NCBI GenBank assembly: GCA_045124505.1
Contig: JBGVLZ010000123.1
Location: 69,764 to 133,763, forward strand
Length of the DNA: 64,000 nt
Direction of reading: 5' to 3'
From: RGIG7213 sp045124505
GTDB lineage: Bacteria; Bacillota; Clostridia; Oscillospirales; CAG-272
The notes below the pieces were generated by a model. It saw nothing but the letters and a program-made list of their open reading frames with translations, did not search any database and was not told where the DNA came from. Below, in pieces: positions 33,660-42,802 of the stretch. The stretch's first letter is position 1. Each line of letters begins with the position of its first letter. The position numbers and the translations under genes are program-made.

Positions 33660-34217
33660 ATGATATATTTGGCTTCAAAATCACCCAGACGGTGTGAAAT
33701 ACTTAAAACAGCAGGGATAATATTTGAAACTGTTACATCGGATGCCGATGAAAGCTGCGGATTTACTCCAACACCCGAGGAGCTTGTCATGGGCTTTGCA
33801 AACCGTAAGCTCCGTTCAGCACAGGTGACACCATCTGATAACGACATAATTATTGCGGCGGACACGATTGTTTGCTATGACGGTATCGTTCTGGGCAAGC
33901 CCCGAGACGATGAGGATGCATTCAGAATGCTGTCGATGCTTTCGGGTGAATCTCACAGAGTTTACACAGGTATCGCACTTAAAAAAGGCTCCGAATACAT
34001 ACTTGATTATGACGTTACCGATGTCAAAATGCGTGAAATGTCGGCAGAGGAAATAATGCGCTACATATCAACGGGCGAATGCCGTGACAAGGCAGGCGCA
34101 TACGCAATTCAGGGACTTGGCGGAGTGTTTGTCGAGGGAATAAACGGAAGCTATCATAATGTTGTCGGACTTCCCATTTGCAAGGTTTACGAGTATCTTT
34201 TGAAGCTTGGTATGTGA
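33660..34217 (+). CDS. maf: Maf-family nucleotide pyrophosphatase
   Basis: 185 aa. Begins MIYLASKSPRRCEILKTAGI, with the catalytic ADTIVCYDGIVLGKPRDDEDAFRML block. Maf proteins hydrolyse noncanonical dNTP/UTP/TTP and affect septation. Located between dut and mreB, a frequent Firmicutes order. Confidence 0.95.
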   Translation: MIYLASKSPRRCEILKTAGIIFETVTSDADESCGFTPTPEELVMGFANRKLRSAQVTPSDNDIIIAADTIVCYDGIVLGKPRDDEDAFRMLSMLSGESHRVYTGIALKKGSEYILDYDVTDVKMREMSAEEIMRYISTGECRDKAGAYAIQGLGGVFVEGINGSYHNVVGLPICKVYEYLLKLGM

Positions 34218-34660
34218 GTTTTGTTTGAGAAAATTTTTACAAATAGATTTCCGCAGGAAATCTGCGCCATTTGCCTGCGGTCAGTCCTGCGGACTGCGGG
34301 GGGGGCAGGCATGGCGCCGTACGTAATGCCGACTATATGTTTACAAAATAAAACGAACATAAATTGGTTCAAAACGGACCGTCGGGGACGCCGGTCCCTA
34401 CGGTATACCCGATCATACGTTCGTAGGGGCTATTCACGAATCGCCCGAATGAAATAAACAAAAATTGGTTCAAAACGGCGGGAGCAAGCCCCCGCCCTAC
34501 GGCATCACACCGAATGAAATAAACAAAAATGGGATCAAAACGGGACGTCGAGGACGTCGTCCCCTACAATAAATCCGGATGCAATAAAAAACGGGTTTGC
34601 GATTACGTGAAATGATATTCGCTGATGCGAATATCGTTAAAAATGTGAAAGAGGAATAAA
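34218..34660. repeat. Gene-free stretch: folded G-run element plus tandem REP-like units
   Basis: 443 bp. 34245-34317 is copy 1 of the three-stem G-run element (AGATTTCCGCAGGAAATCT hairpin; GCGCCAT/ATGGCGC arms; CAGTCCTGCGGACTG inner hairpin; eight Gs at 34298-34305). 34345-34600 holds direct units, each a ~33-bp spacer (core AATAAACAAAAATTGGTTC) plus a different hairpin: 34377-34403, 34423-34447, 34477-34500 and 34542-34567. The last bases carry the mreB ribosome site (AAAGAGGAAT). Confidence 0.8.
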
Positions 34661-35677
34661 ATGCCTAAATATATAGGGCTTGATTTAGGTCAGGCAACGA
34701 CGAAAATATACGAAAAGGGCAGGGGCATCGTGCTTCGGGAGCCTACTGCCATTGCATACGATACCGTACAGGGCGATGTTATTGCCGTCGGTAAGGATGC
34801 AAGAAAAATGTACGGCAGGACACCGAAGGACAAGACTGCTGTTTTGCCCCTGAAGGGCGGCGTTATTGACAGCTTCGTTGATACAGCGGAGGTTCTGTAT
34901 TCGTTTTTTGAAAAAAACGGATACAAGGGCTTTTTCAACCGCCCCAAGATCGCTGTCGGTATACCGTGGGGCATATCGGAGGTTGAGCGCAACGCTTTTG
35001 AAAATGTGTGCTCCGAGGCCGGGGCTTCAAGCGTTACACATCTTGTATCACAGCCTATGGCGGCGGCACTGGGTGCGGGTATAAACGTGCTTAAAGCAAA
35101 AGGAAATCTTATCTGCGATATCGGCGGCGGCAAAACGCAGACGGCGGTAATTTCATACCGTGGTGTGCTTCATGCGGGACTTACACGTGTCGGCGGATGC
35201 GATCTTGACGCTTCCATAATCACATATGTTAAAAATTCATTCAATGTGCTTATCGGAGAAAACACTGCGGAGCTTATCAAAAAAACTGCAGGCTCGGCTC
35301 ACCCGATGTTTGATAAAGGCAATTTCCGTGTCTACGGAAAGGATATCGTAACAGGCAGGGCGGTAGCCGTAAGCATAACCTCGGCTGAAGTGCGCGGGGC
35401 TATGATAGAATCGTTTGAGAGAATAGTTGACGGAATACACGCAACACTTGAAAATATGCCTCCGAGAATAGTTGCCGATATATACGATTCGGGAATGACT
35501 CTGTGCGGCGGTACGTCGCTTTTGCCCGGTATCGACAAGCTGCTTGCGCAGGCGCTCGGTATGCCCGTAAGGCGTGCTTCACGTCCGCTTGACTGTATCA
35601 TTAACGGAATAGGCAAGATAATAGATTCACCCGGTGAGCTTGCGGAGGTCGTAAGCAGACAGGAAATGTTGGATTGA
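34661..35677 (+). CDS. mreB: Rod shape-determining protein MreB/Mbl
   Basis: 338-aa bacterial actin. Phosphate loops GLDLGQATTKIY and CDIGGGKTQTAVIS, adenosine motif CGGTSLLPGIDKLLAQALG. It polymerises on the membrane and guides the elongasome. First gene of mreB-mreC-mreD-mrdA. Confidence 0.95.
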   Translation: MPKYIGLDLGQATTKIYEKGRGIVLREPTAIAYDTVQGDVIAVGKDARKMYGRTPKDKTAVLPLKGGVIDSFVDTAEVLYSFFEKNGYKGFFNRPKIAVGIPWGISEVERNAFENVCSEAGASSVTHLVSQPMAAALGAGINVLKAKGNLICDIGGGKTQTAVISYRGVLHAGLTRVGGCDLDASIITYVKNSFNVLIGENTAELIKKTAGSAHPMFDKGNFRVYGKDIVTGRAVAVSITSAEVRGAMIESFERIVDGIHATLENMPPRIVADIYDSGMTLCGGTSLLPGIDKLLAQALGMPVRRASRPLDCIINGIGKIIDSPGELAEVVSRQEMLD

Positions 35678-35678
35678 A

Positions 35679-36521
35679 ATGAAGAAATTTTTTAAAAGCA
35701 GATTTTTTATACTGACACTCGGTGCGGCGCTTGTGTTCACGGTGGTGCTCAGTGCACTTTCGGCATCGGGACATACCTCGGTGATCTCTGAGTGTGTGAA
35801 CGTGATGTTTGCACCGTTTTCCGAAGGCTTCGGAAGCGTCGGAATTGCCATAAAAGGGTACAAGCAGTATTTCGACTCGGTAGATGAGCTCAAGGCGGAA
35901 AACGAGGCACTCAAAAAAGAGGTCAATGACCTGAAGGATCTCATATATGACGCCGAGGCTATGAAAAAGGAAAACGAATTTTATAAAAACTTCCTCGGTA
36001 TCAAAGAGGAGCATCCCGATTATACATTTCTCGATGCCTCGGTGATAAACAGAGAAGCGGGAAATTACGTAAGTGTCTTTTCTCTCAACAAGGGCACGAA
36101 TGACGGAATAGAAAAAAATATGCCGATCATCTCCGAAAACGGCGGTGTAGTCGGTTACATAAGCGAAGCGGGTATTAACTGGGCAAAGGCATCGAGCATT
36201 GTCGATACATCGTCATCAGTCGGTGTTTACATTGAACGTACAGGCGAAGCAGGTGTTTTGTCGGGTGAGTTTTCGCTTAAAAAAGAGGGACTTTGCAGAA
36301 TTAATTATCTTTCGGGGGATTCCGATGTTGCCGTGGGTGACAGGGTAATGACGTCGGGACTCGGATCGATATATCCTTCGGGAATACTTGTCGGAACGGT
36401 TGAACGTGTGGAATTTGACGACAATCTGCGCACAAAATACGCAATAGTGCGTCCGTTTGCCGACCTGACAGAGCCTGAACACGTGATGATAATAACAGGA
36501 TTTGAAAAGGAAGATCGATAA
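35679..36521 (+). CDS. mreC: Rod shape-determining protein MreC
   Basis: 280 aa. N-terminal membrane helix, coiled coil (~60-100; DELKAENEALKKEVNDLKDLI), then the two beta domains with INREAGNYVSVFSLNKGTNDGI, GGVVGYI and GDRVMTSGLGSIYPSGI. Starts two bases after the mreB stop. Confidence 0.96.
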   Translation: MKKFFKSRFFILTLGAALVFTVVLSALSASGHTSVISECVNVMFAPFSEGFGSVGIAIKGYKQYFDSVDELKAENEALKKEVNDLKDLIYDAEAMKKENEFYKNFLGIKEEHPDYTFLDASVINREAGNYVSVFSLNKGTNDGIEKNMPIISENGGVVGYISEAGINWAKASSIVDTSSSVGVYIERTGEAGVLSGEFSLKKEGLCRINYLSGDSDVAVGDRVMTSGLGSIYPSGILVGTVERVEFDDNLRTKYAIVRPFADLTEPEHVMIITGFEKEDR

Positions 36522-36532
36522 GGAGTGAGTAT

Positions 36533-37069
36533 ATGCACAGAAAAAGCAGCGCAAAAGCAATGTTCCGCACAGCTATGGCGGGTATTGCCGTGCTTTTGTG
36601 CGTGATGCTTCAGATAACTGTTTTTCCGTATCTGAGGTTTTTCGGGTGTATTCCCGATATCACGGCATCGTGTCTTATCTGTCTTTCGCTTTTTGAAAAA
36701 GAAAAGACCGTGTGTGCACTTGCGGTAGCCTCGGGGGTGATCTTACATTGTCTTGGTACATGGGGCATTTCATATTATCCGCTTTTATATCTTCTTGCGG
36801 TGTGTCTGTGCCTTATACTTTCAAATTTCTTTTTCAAAAACGGATTTTTAAGCGTTATGACCGCAGCCTTTTGCACCTTTATTGCAGAGGGAATACTTAC
36901 AGCGGTGTTTCTGATGTCGGACGGTGCCGCATATACGGATGCTTTTACAGGCGCGGTGCTTCCGCAGTTCGCATATTCACTCGTCTGCACGGCGGTGCTG
37001 TATCCGCTTTGCAGGCTTCACGGTGCCGTTTTCGGCATGCGGAGAAAAACTGATTATTATGAAGAATAA
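36533..37069 (+). CDS. mreD: Rod shape-determining protein MreD
   Basis: 178 aa with about five membrane helices, a short hydrophobic protein in the mreD position. LLCVMLQITVFPYLRFFGCIPDI is typical of the family. It overlaps the following PBP2 gene by 11 bp. Confidence 0.9.
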   Translation: MHRKSSAKAMFRTAMAGIAVLLCVMLQITVFPYLRFFGCIPDITASCLICLSLFEKEKTVCALAVASGVILHCLGTWGISYYPLLYLLAVCLCLILSNFFFKNGFLSVMTAAFCTFIAEGILTAVFLMSDGAAYTDAFTGAVLPQFAYSLVCTAVLYPLCRLHGAVFGMRRKTDYYEE

Positions 37070-39323
37070 AAACAAGAAATTTTATACAAGCGGTCTGCTC
37101 ATACTCGGCATATTCTTCCTTGCCGTGTGCGGTATTTACATAATAAGACTTGTAAATATGCAGATAACGGGTGTTGATAAATATATTTCGCTCAATTCAA
37201 GAACGTACACAAGATACGAAACCGTGCAGGCAGTCAGGGGAGAAATATTTGACCGAAACGGCAAACCGCTTATCACAAACGAATATACAAATACGGTACA
37301 GTTAAGCTATAATTCACTTAAAAATTATACTTCATCGGGAAAAAACAAGCTTATATCGGAGCTCAGTTTCGTGCTTGAGGATTATTATGAGGAGTTTGAC
37401 ACCCATTTCCCGATAACAGGAACGTATCCGCATGTTTCATACGATGAAGAAGCGCTTGAAAGCACCGTGACAAAAAACCGTTTTGCCGCCTTTCTTTCGA
37501 AAAACGGACTTAAAGAGGATATTTCAGCCGTTGATTTTTTTGAATGGCTGCTTGAATATTACGGAGTAAAGACAGAAAACGGCACGTATACATATGAGGG
37601 CAGGACGCAGTACGATGTTATCGCCGTGCGTTATGAGCTTGATACGATGAACTACGCACCCGACAATCCGTTTATCGTAAAGGAAGAAGCTCCGCTTAAA
37701 TTGGTGACGGCAATACTTGAACGTGCAAGTGCCGGCATATACATTGAAAAAGACTGGAAAAGGGTGTACAATTATCCCGGTGTTGCTTCACACATTCTCG
37801 GACGTGTCGGAAAGATACCTGCTGACGAAATAGATGCTTATCTTGAAAATGGTTATAAATATGATGATACGGTAGGGCTTGACGGTGCTGAAAAAGCATT
37901 TGAAGCGCTTTTACGCGGTACTGAAGGAAAAGTAAAGATAACAGAAGACGAATACGGCAGTATAATTTCAACGGAAACGGAAACAGAGCCGACACCCGGA
38001 CGTAACGTATATCTGACGATCGATATAGATCTGCAGAAGGTTGCCGAGGAAAAGCTTTACGAAAATATACAGCTTGTTGTGAAAAATGCCAAGGACGATG
38101 CATCGGGCGGTCTTGCCGACAGCGGTGCTGTCAGCGCAGTTGATCCGAATACAGGTCAGGTGCTCGCACTTGCTTCTTATCCGAGCTTTGATCTGGCGAC
38201 GTTTACAGAAAACTACTCAACACTTGTAAACGATGAAAAGCAGCCGCTTTTTAACCGTGCGCTTCACGGAAATTATGCTCCCGGCTCGACGTTCAAATTA
38301 GCTGTTTCCGCCGCAGCCTTGACGCTCGGTGAGGTGACAGGCTCAAGCACGGTCGAATGTACGGGCGAATACGAATATTACAAGGATTATCAGCCCGACT
38401 GCTGGTACAGATACGGACACGGAAAGCTGAATGTCAAGGAAGCGCTCGGACATTCGTGCAACTGTTATTATTACGATGTGGGGCGCAGGCTCGGAATTGA
38501 AGCCATGAACGAATACTGTACCACGCTCGGACTCGGTCAGTATACGGGAATTGAGCTTTCGGAATCAAAGGGAGTCCTGACAGGTCCCGTTCATTATTCT
38601 GAGAAAAATCTCGGTGCATGGATGCCGGGTGACACGCTTCAGGCGGCAATAGGTCAGGGCGAAAACGCCGTGACACCGCTTCAGCTTTCAATGTATGTAT
38701 CCGTGCTTATAAACAGCGGAACGAGGTATAAAGCAACGGTGCTTTATAAATCTGAAACGTATTCGGGAGGCGATGTTGTTTATAATGAGCCTGAAATACT
38801 CGGCACGGCTGAGCTTTCCGATGACCATACAACGCTTATCAAGCAGGGCATGAAGCTTTCCAAGGAAAGAACATCGACGCTCAGCGGATATAAATTTGCA
38901 ATAGGCTCAAAAACGGGTACAGCACAGATATCAAAGTCAAATAACAATGCCGTTCTTACGGCGTTTGCACCGTATAACGATCCTCAGATAGTGGTGTCGT
39001 GCGTTATAGAAAACGGTGCGACGGGTAAAAATGCGGCAACTGCCGTGACGGGAGTTATTTCCGCACGCTTCGGGCTTGATGAAAAGGGGGAGGAGCTTCC
39101 CGATGAAACAGAGCCTCCGGAAACACAGGCACCGCAGACAAATAAGCCTGTGACAAAGCCGCCGAAGCCCGAAGGCGAAGAAACTTTACCGCCTGAGGAT
39201 ACGGAAGAAATAACCAATACTGAAACAGATGAAGCTTCGGGAAATGCCGAAGAAACAGAAATACCTGCCGAGGATACGGAAGAACCTCCGCCTGAGAATG
39301 AAGAAACTGCCGATTCGGCATAA
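37059..39323 (+). CDS. mrdA: Penicillin-binding protein 2 (MrdA-type transpeptidase)
   Basis: 754 aa from the ATG at 37059 (GGAGA upstream; overlapping mreD). One N-terminal membrane helix, PBP dimerisation domain (VRGEIFDRNGKPLITNEYT), transpeptidase domain with the active Ser in PGSTFKLAV (SxxK), HSCNCYYYD (SxN) and GSKTGTAQ (KTG). The last ~85 residues are a Thr/Glu/Pro-rich tail (TEPPETQAPQTNKPVTKPP...), like the linkers of other exported proteins here. Cross-links side-wall peptidoglycan with RodA; rodA is not adjacent. Confidence 0.96.
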   Translation: MKNKNKKFYTSGLLILGIFFLAVCGIYIIRLVNMQITGVDKYISLNSRTYTRYETVQAVRGEIFDRNGKPLITNEYTNTVQLSYNSLKNYTSSGKNKLISELSFVLEDYYEEFDTHFPITGTYPHVSYDEEALESTVTKNRFAAFLSKNGLKEDISAVDFFEWLLEYYGVKTENGTYTYEGRTQYDVIAVRYELDTMNYAPDNPFIVKEEAPLKLVTAILERASAGIYIEKDWKRVYNYPGVASHILGRVGKIPADEIDAYLENGYKYDDTVGLDGAEKAFEALLRGTEGKVKITEDEYGSIISTETETEPTPGRNVYLTIDIDLQKVAEEKLYENIQLVVKNAKDDASGGLADSGAVSAVDPNTGQVLALASYPSFDLATFTENYSTLVNDEKQPLFNRALHGNYAPGSTFKLAVSAAALTLGEVTGSSTVECTGEYEYYKDYQPDCWYRYGHGKLNVKEALGHSCNCYYYDVGRRLGIEAMNEYCTTLGLGQYTGIELSESKGVLTGPVHYSEKNLGAWMPGDTLQAAIGQGENAVTPLQLSMYVSVLINSGTRYKATVLYKSETYSGGDVVYNEPEILGTAELSDDHTTLIKQGMKLSKERTSTLSGYKFAIGSKTGTAQISKSNNNAVLTAFAPYNDPQIVVSCVIENGATGKNAATAVTGVISARFGLDEKGEELPDETEPPETQAPQTNKPVTKPPKPEGEETLPPEDTEEITNTETDEASGNAEETEIPAEDTEEPPPENEETADSA

Positions 39324-39794
39324 AATGGGCGAATTGTGTTTGAGTGCAGGGGCAAGATTCAATCAGTTCGCGTTGCGAACTGCAATCGCCCGCCTCAAAC
39401 CCGTTTGCGCTCGTTTCATGCGGACGTGCGATGCACGCCCCTACAGAAGGCGTTTAATGCGGACGTGCGATGCACGCCCCTACGGTCTATATATTCAAGG
39501 TGATGCCTGTAGGGGTTGGCGCCTCGACAACCCGTTTCAAACCCATTTACGCTCGTTTCATGCGGACGTGCGATGTGTATAGTGCGGTAACATAGTTTAC
39601 AAAATGTGAAGACACATGGTTTACAACTTTGATGTAAAATAAAGGCATGAAATGTTTGTACAAACATGAAATGTTATCCGTCACACGGATAACATTATAA
39701 CCGAATAGATTCATTCTATTGACATTTCCAAAAATATTATATATAATGACCACGTTAAATAATTTAGTAATTAAATAAAGGATAGGTGAAAGAT
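39324..39794. repeat. Gene-free stretch: REP-like units, then operator and promoter
   Basis: 470 bp. 39364-39382 is CAGTTCGCGTTGCGAACTG (same as 6130). 39421-39444 and 39460-39483 are identical 24-bp hairpins (CGGACGTGCGATGCACGC + CCCTAC), and a broken third begins at 39563. A GTAGGGG-footed hairpin starts at 39509. The right half (39590-39747) holds the regulatory region listed separately. Confidence 0.8.
39590..39747 (+). promoter_or_regulatory. Promoter and operator candidates of the catabolic operon
   Basis: Perfect SigA promoter TTGACA (39719-39724), 17 bp, TATAAT (39742-39747). Upstream are direct repeats ACATAGTTTACAA (39590) and ACATGGTTTACAA (39614), the perfect 16-bp palindrome ATGTTTGTACAAACAT (39652-39667), and an inverted repeat ATGTTATCCG / CGGATAACAT (39671-39695). 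The dyads suggest control by a dedicated regulator encoded elsewhere. Confidence 0.8.
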
Positions 39795-41330
39795 ATGTTT
39801 AAATCTCCCTGTATGTCCCTTAAGGATATTTTAGGTGCGGACTATGCTGCCGCACTCTGTGCATCGGCTGTGTATAACGGCTATGCAACAAAAGAGGAAG
39901 CTGAGAAAATAGTTTCCGAAAAGATCGATTTTATGCCCGAAGAAAGACAGAAGGCAAACGAAAAGATGCTTGATGATGTCGGTGTTTCCGTTGTTCCCGC
40001 ATTTGAAACAACGAACGACGGTGCGGCAACAGATGCATTTTCAAAGGCACTTCATAAGTGCATGGCACCTCTTTCGGCAAGAGGACTCTGCCGTATAGGT
40101 GAGGACGGTAAGGTTTACTTTATCGGTAAGAGTGAGCATTACCATGCATCTCTCGGCCACGGCTTCGGCGGTTACAAGCTTATCGATAACGCACGCAAGC
40201 TCGGTGTTCCCAACGCAACACACAACAATACACGTGGTTACATAACAAGACTTGCTGAGCGTGAGCTTATCCGTGCGGCAAACGGCGGTGTTAACGACGA
40301 AGAGCTTGAAAAGATTCTTGCATCAAGAGAGCCGAAGGTGCTCAACCGCTGTATCAACCTTGAAACGGGAAGCCTTGCGTGCGAAGCAGGCTTTAAGATG
40401 ATGCTTTCAAGATTCTACAAGCTTGACGGCACATTTGAAGATCCCAAATATTACGGCAAAACACCTGTTTTCTTCGTAATGGCTGACATGAAGGGCACAA
40501 ACGAAGCAAACTATCACGGTACTACAATATTTGCACAGACACTCAGAGGTCTTTGGGGCGGATTTGCAGCGGAAGCCGAAAAGGCAGGCCTTTACAAAAT
40601 AGTGCCCGTTATGATAAATGACCTTGCTGACTTTGAAGCAAAGCTGAAGCAGTACAACAGCGGCAACTACAAGACGGCAGGCTTTGCACACGAAATAATT
40701 CTTATGAACTACGGTGCAATAAGACTCACAAAGGAATTTTTGCAGGGTGCATATAGGCTCTGCCGTGAGTATGACACACCCACAATGTGCGATGAAATTC
40801 AGTCCTGCATGTGGTATGACGGAATGTTCTTGTTCAGAAAATGGGGACTTAACCCCGATTTTGCTGTTGTCGGTAAGGGCTTTCCCGGCGGTGAATATCC
40901 TGCAAGTAAGCTCATAACAACGGCTGAAATGGACGCACTCAACCTCTTTGGCGCACTCGTTACAAACGGTCAGGAGGAGCTTGCATCGCTTTCCTACCTC
41001 GTAACAATGGAATTTTCCAAGGCAAACAGCGAAGAAATCAAGGATGCAGGCGAATACTTCTATGCAGGTCTTGAAAAGATAGCAGAGGAAAACAGCAATC
41101 TCATCGTAAGAGCAGACGGCTTCGGCCACTTGGCAGGACTTCGCTTTGCAAAGGTTGATGAAGCGGCGAAGTTTGCGAAGATCCTCAACGATATGTGCGT
41201 TGACATTTCCGCACAGCTTTACAAGGCAAACTGTCCTCCCGTTGTTCTCGTTAAGCCCCCGCTTATCGCTTCGAGATACGCTATGGACTTCCTCTGCGGA
41301 AAGATCAAAGAAGCCATCAAGCTCATGTAA
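39795..41330 (+). CDS. Class-III PLP-dependent aminotransferase
   Basis: 511 aa from the ATG at 39795 behind AGGTGAAAGAT (a GTG nine bases upstream overlaps that site). Fold-type I class-III features: CDEIQSCMWYDGMFLFRKWGLNPDFAVVGKGFPGGEYPASK, with the Schiff-base Lys in the PDFAVVGKG segment. The N-terminal ~100 residues are unlike ornithine or GABA transaminases. First gene of the cluster, so its amino substrate is probably the entry compound. Codon use is strongly biased, suggesting high expression. Confidence 0.85.
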   Translation: MFKSPCMSLKDILGADYAAALCASAVYNGYATKEEAEKIVSEKIDFMPEERQKANEKMLDDVGVSVVPAFETTNDGAATDAFSKALHKCMAPLSARGLCRIGEDGKVYFIGKSEHYHASLGHGFGGYKLIDNARKLGVPNATHNNTRGYITRLAERELIRAANGGVNDEELEKILASREPKVLNRCINLETGSLACEAGFKMMLSRFYKLDGTFEDPKYYGKTPVFFVMADMKGTNEANYHGTTIFAQTLRGLWGGFAAEAEKAGLYKIVPVMINDLADFEAKLKQYNSGNYKTAGFAHEIILMNYGAIRLTKEFLQGAYRLCREYDTPTMCDEIQSCMWYDGMFLFRKWGLNPDFAVVGKGFPGGEYPASKLITTAEMDALNLFGALVTNGQEELASLSYLVTMEFSKANSEEIKDAGEYFYAGLEKIAEENSNLIVRADGFGHLAGLRFAKVDEAAKFAKILNDMCVDISAQLYKANCPPVVLVKPPLIASRYAMDFLCGKIKEAIKLM

Positions 41331-41350
41331 TTACCGTGAGGTTTTAAATT

Positions 41351-42802
41351 ATGTATGTACTTGGAATAGACGTCGGAACAACGGGAACAAAAACCGTTGT
41401 TCTCGACAAGGACGGAAAAATACACGGCATAGCATATAAAGATTATCCGATAACATCCGCCCCCGGCGGCATATCGGAGCAGTCGGCTGAAGACTGGTGG
41501 GATGCCGTAGTTTACACAGTAAGAGAAAGCACAAAGGAAATAGACAAAACAAAGATACTTGCACTTTCCCTTTCTACACAGGGCGCAACAACGGCATTTG
41601 TTGACGGGGATTTCAATTCTATCCGCCCTGCCATCACTTGGATGGATATGCGTGCAACAGAGGAATGTAAGGTTCTTGACGATGCCCTCGGCTGTGACGG
41701 AATATATAACCGCTGCGGCTGGACGACAGACCCCGGCAGTGACGCTGCAAAGCTTTTGTGGATAAAGAAGCATGAGCCTGAAGTGTTTGAAAAGACATAC
41801 AGCTTTTTATCAACTATCGAATTTATAAATGAAAAGCTGACAGGGCAAAATGTGGTAGACCCCACAAATGCTTCAATAAGAGAATTTTTCAATATCAACA
41901 CGGGTGTGTGGGATAAGGAAATACTTGATATAATCGGCATTGACGAATTGAGACTTCCCCGTGTTATGCCGTCGGGTGCTTATATCGGCACGCTGACGAA
42001 GAAAGCCTCCGACACCCTCGGTATTCCCGAAAGCGTTAAGGTTTATAACGGCGCACACGACCAGTACTGCGCATCCATCGGATGCGGTGCGCTTTCAGCA
42101 GGAGATATGATGCTGTCAACGGGTACGGCATGGGTGCTTCTCGGTATCAGCGACAAGCTGACGTACTCGAAGGCGCACATAGTTCCCGGTATTCACCCCA
42201 AGGCAGGGCTTTACGGAAATATTGCATCGCTTTCAGGTGTCGGAAACGCTATGAAATGGGTGAAGGACACATTTGAAAGTGATTATAAAACACTTGATAT
42301 TGAGGCTGAAAAAAGGCTCGAAAGCGCAAAGGATATTATTTTCCTGCCTCATTTTTCAGGGGCATGCTTCCCGCGCCGTGACAGCGCAATGTCGGGCGGT
42401 ATATACGGACTGCGCCTGGGAAATGATAAATACGATATTGCAAGAGCGCTGATGGAAGGCGTTGCATTCAACGTCCGTGCGGGACTTGAAAAGTATGCGG
42501 AGCAGGGCGTTGACATCTCCTCGCTCAAAATAATGGGCGGTGCATCGAGAAGCGATTTATGGTGCTCCATTGTCGGTTATGCTACAGGCTGTAAGATAAC
42601 GAGAATGGAAAACGCCGAGGCTTGTGCTGTCGGTGCGGCGGCAATAGCCGCTGTCGGATGCGGTCTTACCGACGGTTACGTGTCACTTTCAAAGGGCGAG
42701 GTCATGAACCTTGACGATGAAAAAATTTATGAGCATTACAACGAAAAATATAAAAAATATATCGCAATGTATGAAGCGGTAGAAAAGGCGGTACACAAAT
42801 GA
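41351..42802 (+). CDS. FGGY-family carbohydrate kinase (xylulokinase-like)
   Basis: 483 aa. Phosphate-1 motif LGIDVGTTGTKTVVLDKDG and FGGY signatures near the C-terminus (IMGGASRSDLWCSIVGYATGCKI, AEACAVGAAAIAAVGCG). FGGY kinases phosphorylate ketoses or polyols, here presumably the product of the isomerase in this cluster. Overlaps the amidohydrolase gene by 4 bp. Confidence 0.9.
   Translation: MYVLGIDVGTTGTKTVVLDKDGKIHGIAYKDYPITSAPGGISEQSAEDWWDAVVYTVRESTKEIDKTKILALSLSTQGATTAFVDGDFNSIRPAITWMDMRATEECKVLDDALGCDGIYNRCGWTTDPGSDAAKLLWIKKHEPEVFEKTYSFLSTIEFINEKLTGQNVVDPTNASIREFFNINTGVWDKEILDIIGIDELRLPRVMPSGAYIGTLTKKASDTLGIPESVKVYNGAHDQYCASIGCGALSAGDMMLSTGTAWVLLGISDKLTYSKAHIVPGIHPKAGLYGNIASLSGVGNAMKWVKDTFESDYKTLDIEAEKRLESAKDIIFLPHFSGACFPRRDSAMSGGIYGLRLGNDKYDIARALMEGVAFNVRAGLEKYAEQGVDISSLKIMGGASRSDLWCSIVGYATGCKITRMENAEACAVGAAAIAAVGCGLTDGYVSLSKGEVMNLDDEKIYEHYNEKYKKYIAMYEAVEKAVHK

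Noticed and set aside
34345..34600. CRISPR array
   Set aside because: The conserved segments are few and the variable parts are self-complementary palindromes shared with other loci, not unique spacers; no cas genes nearby.
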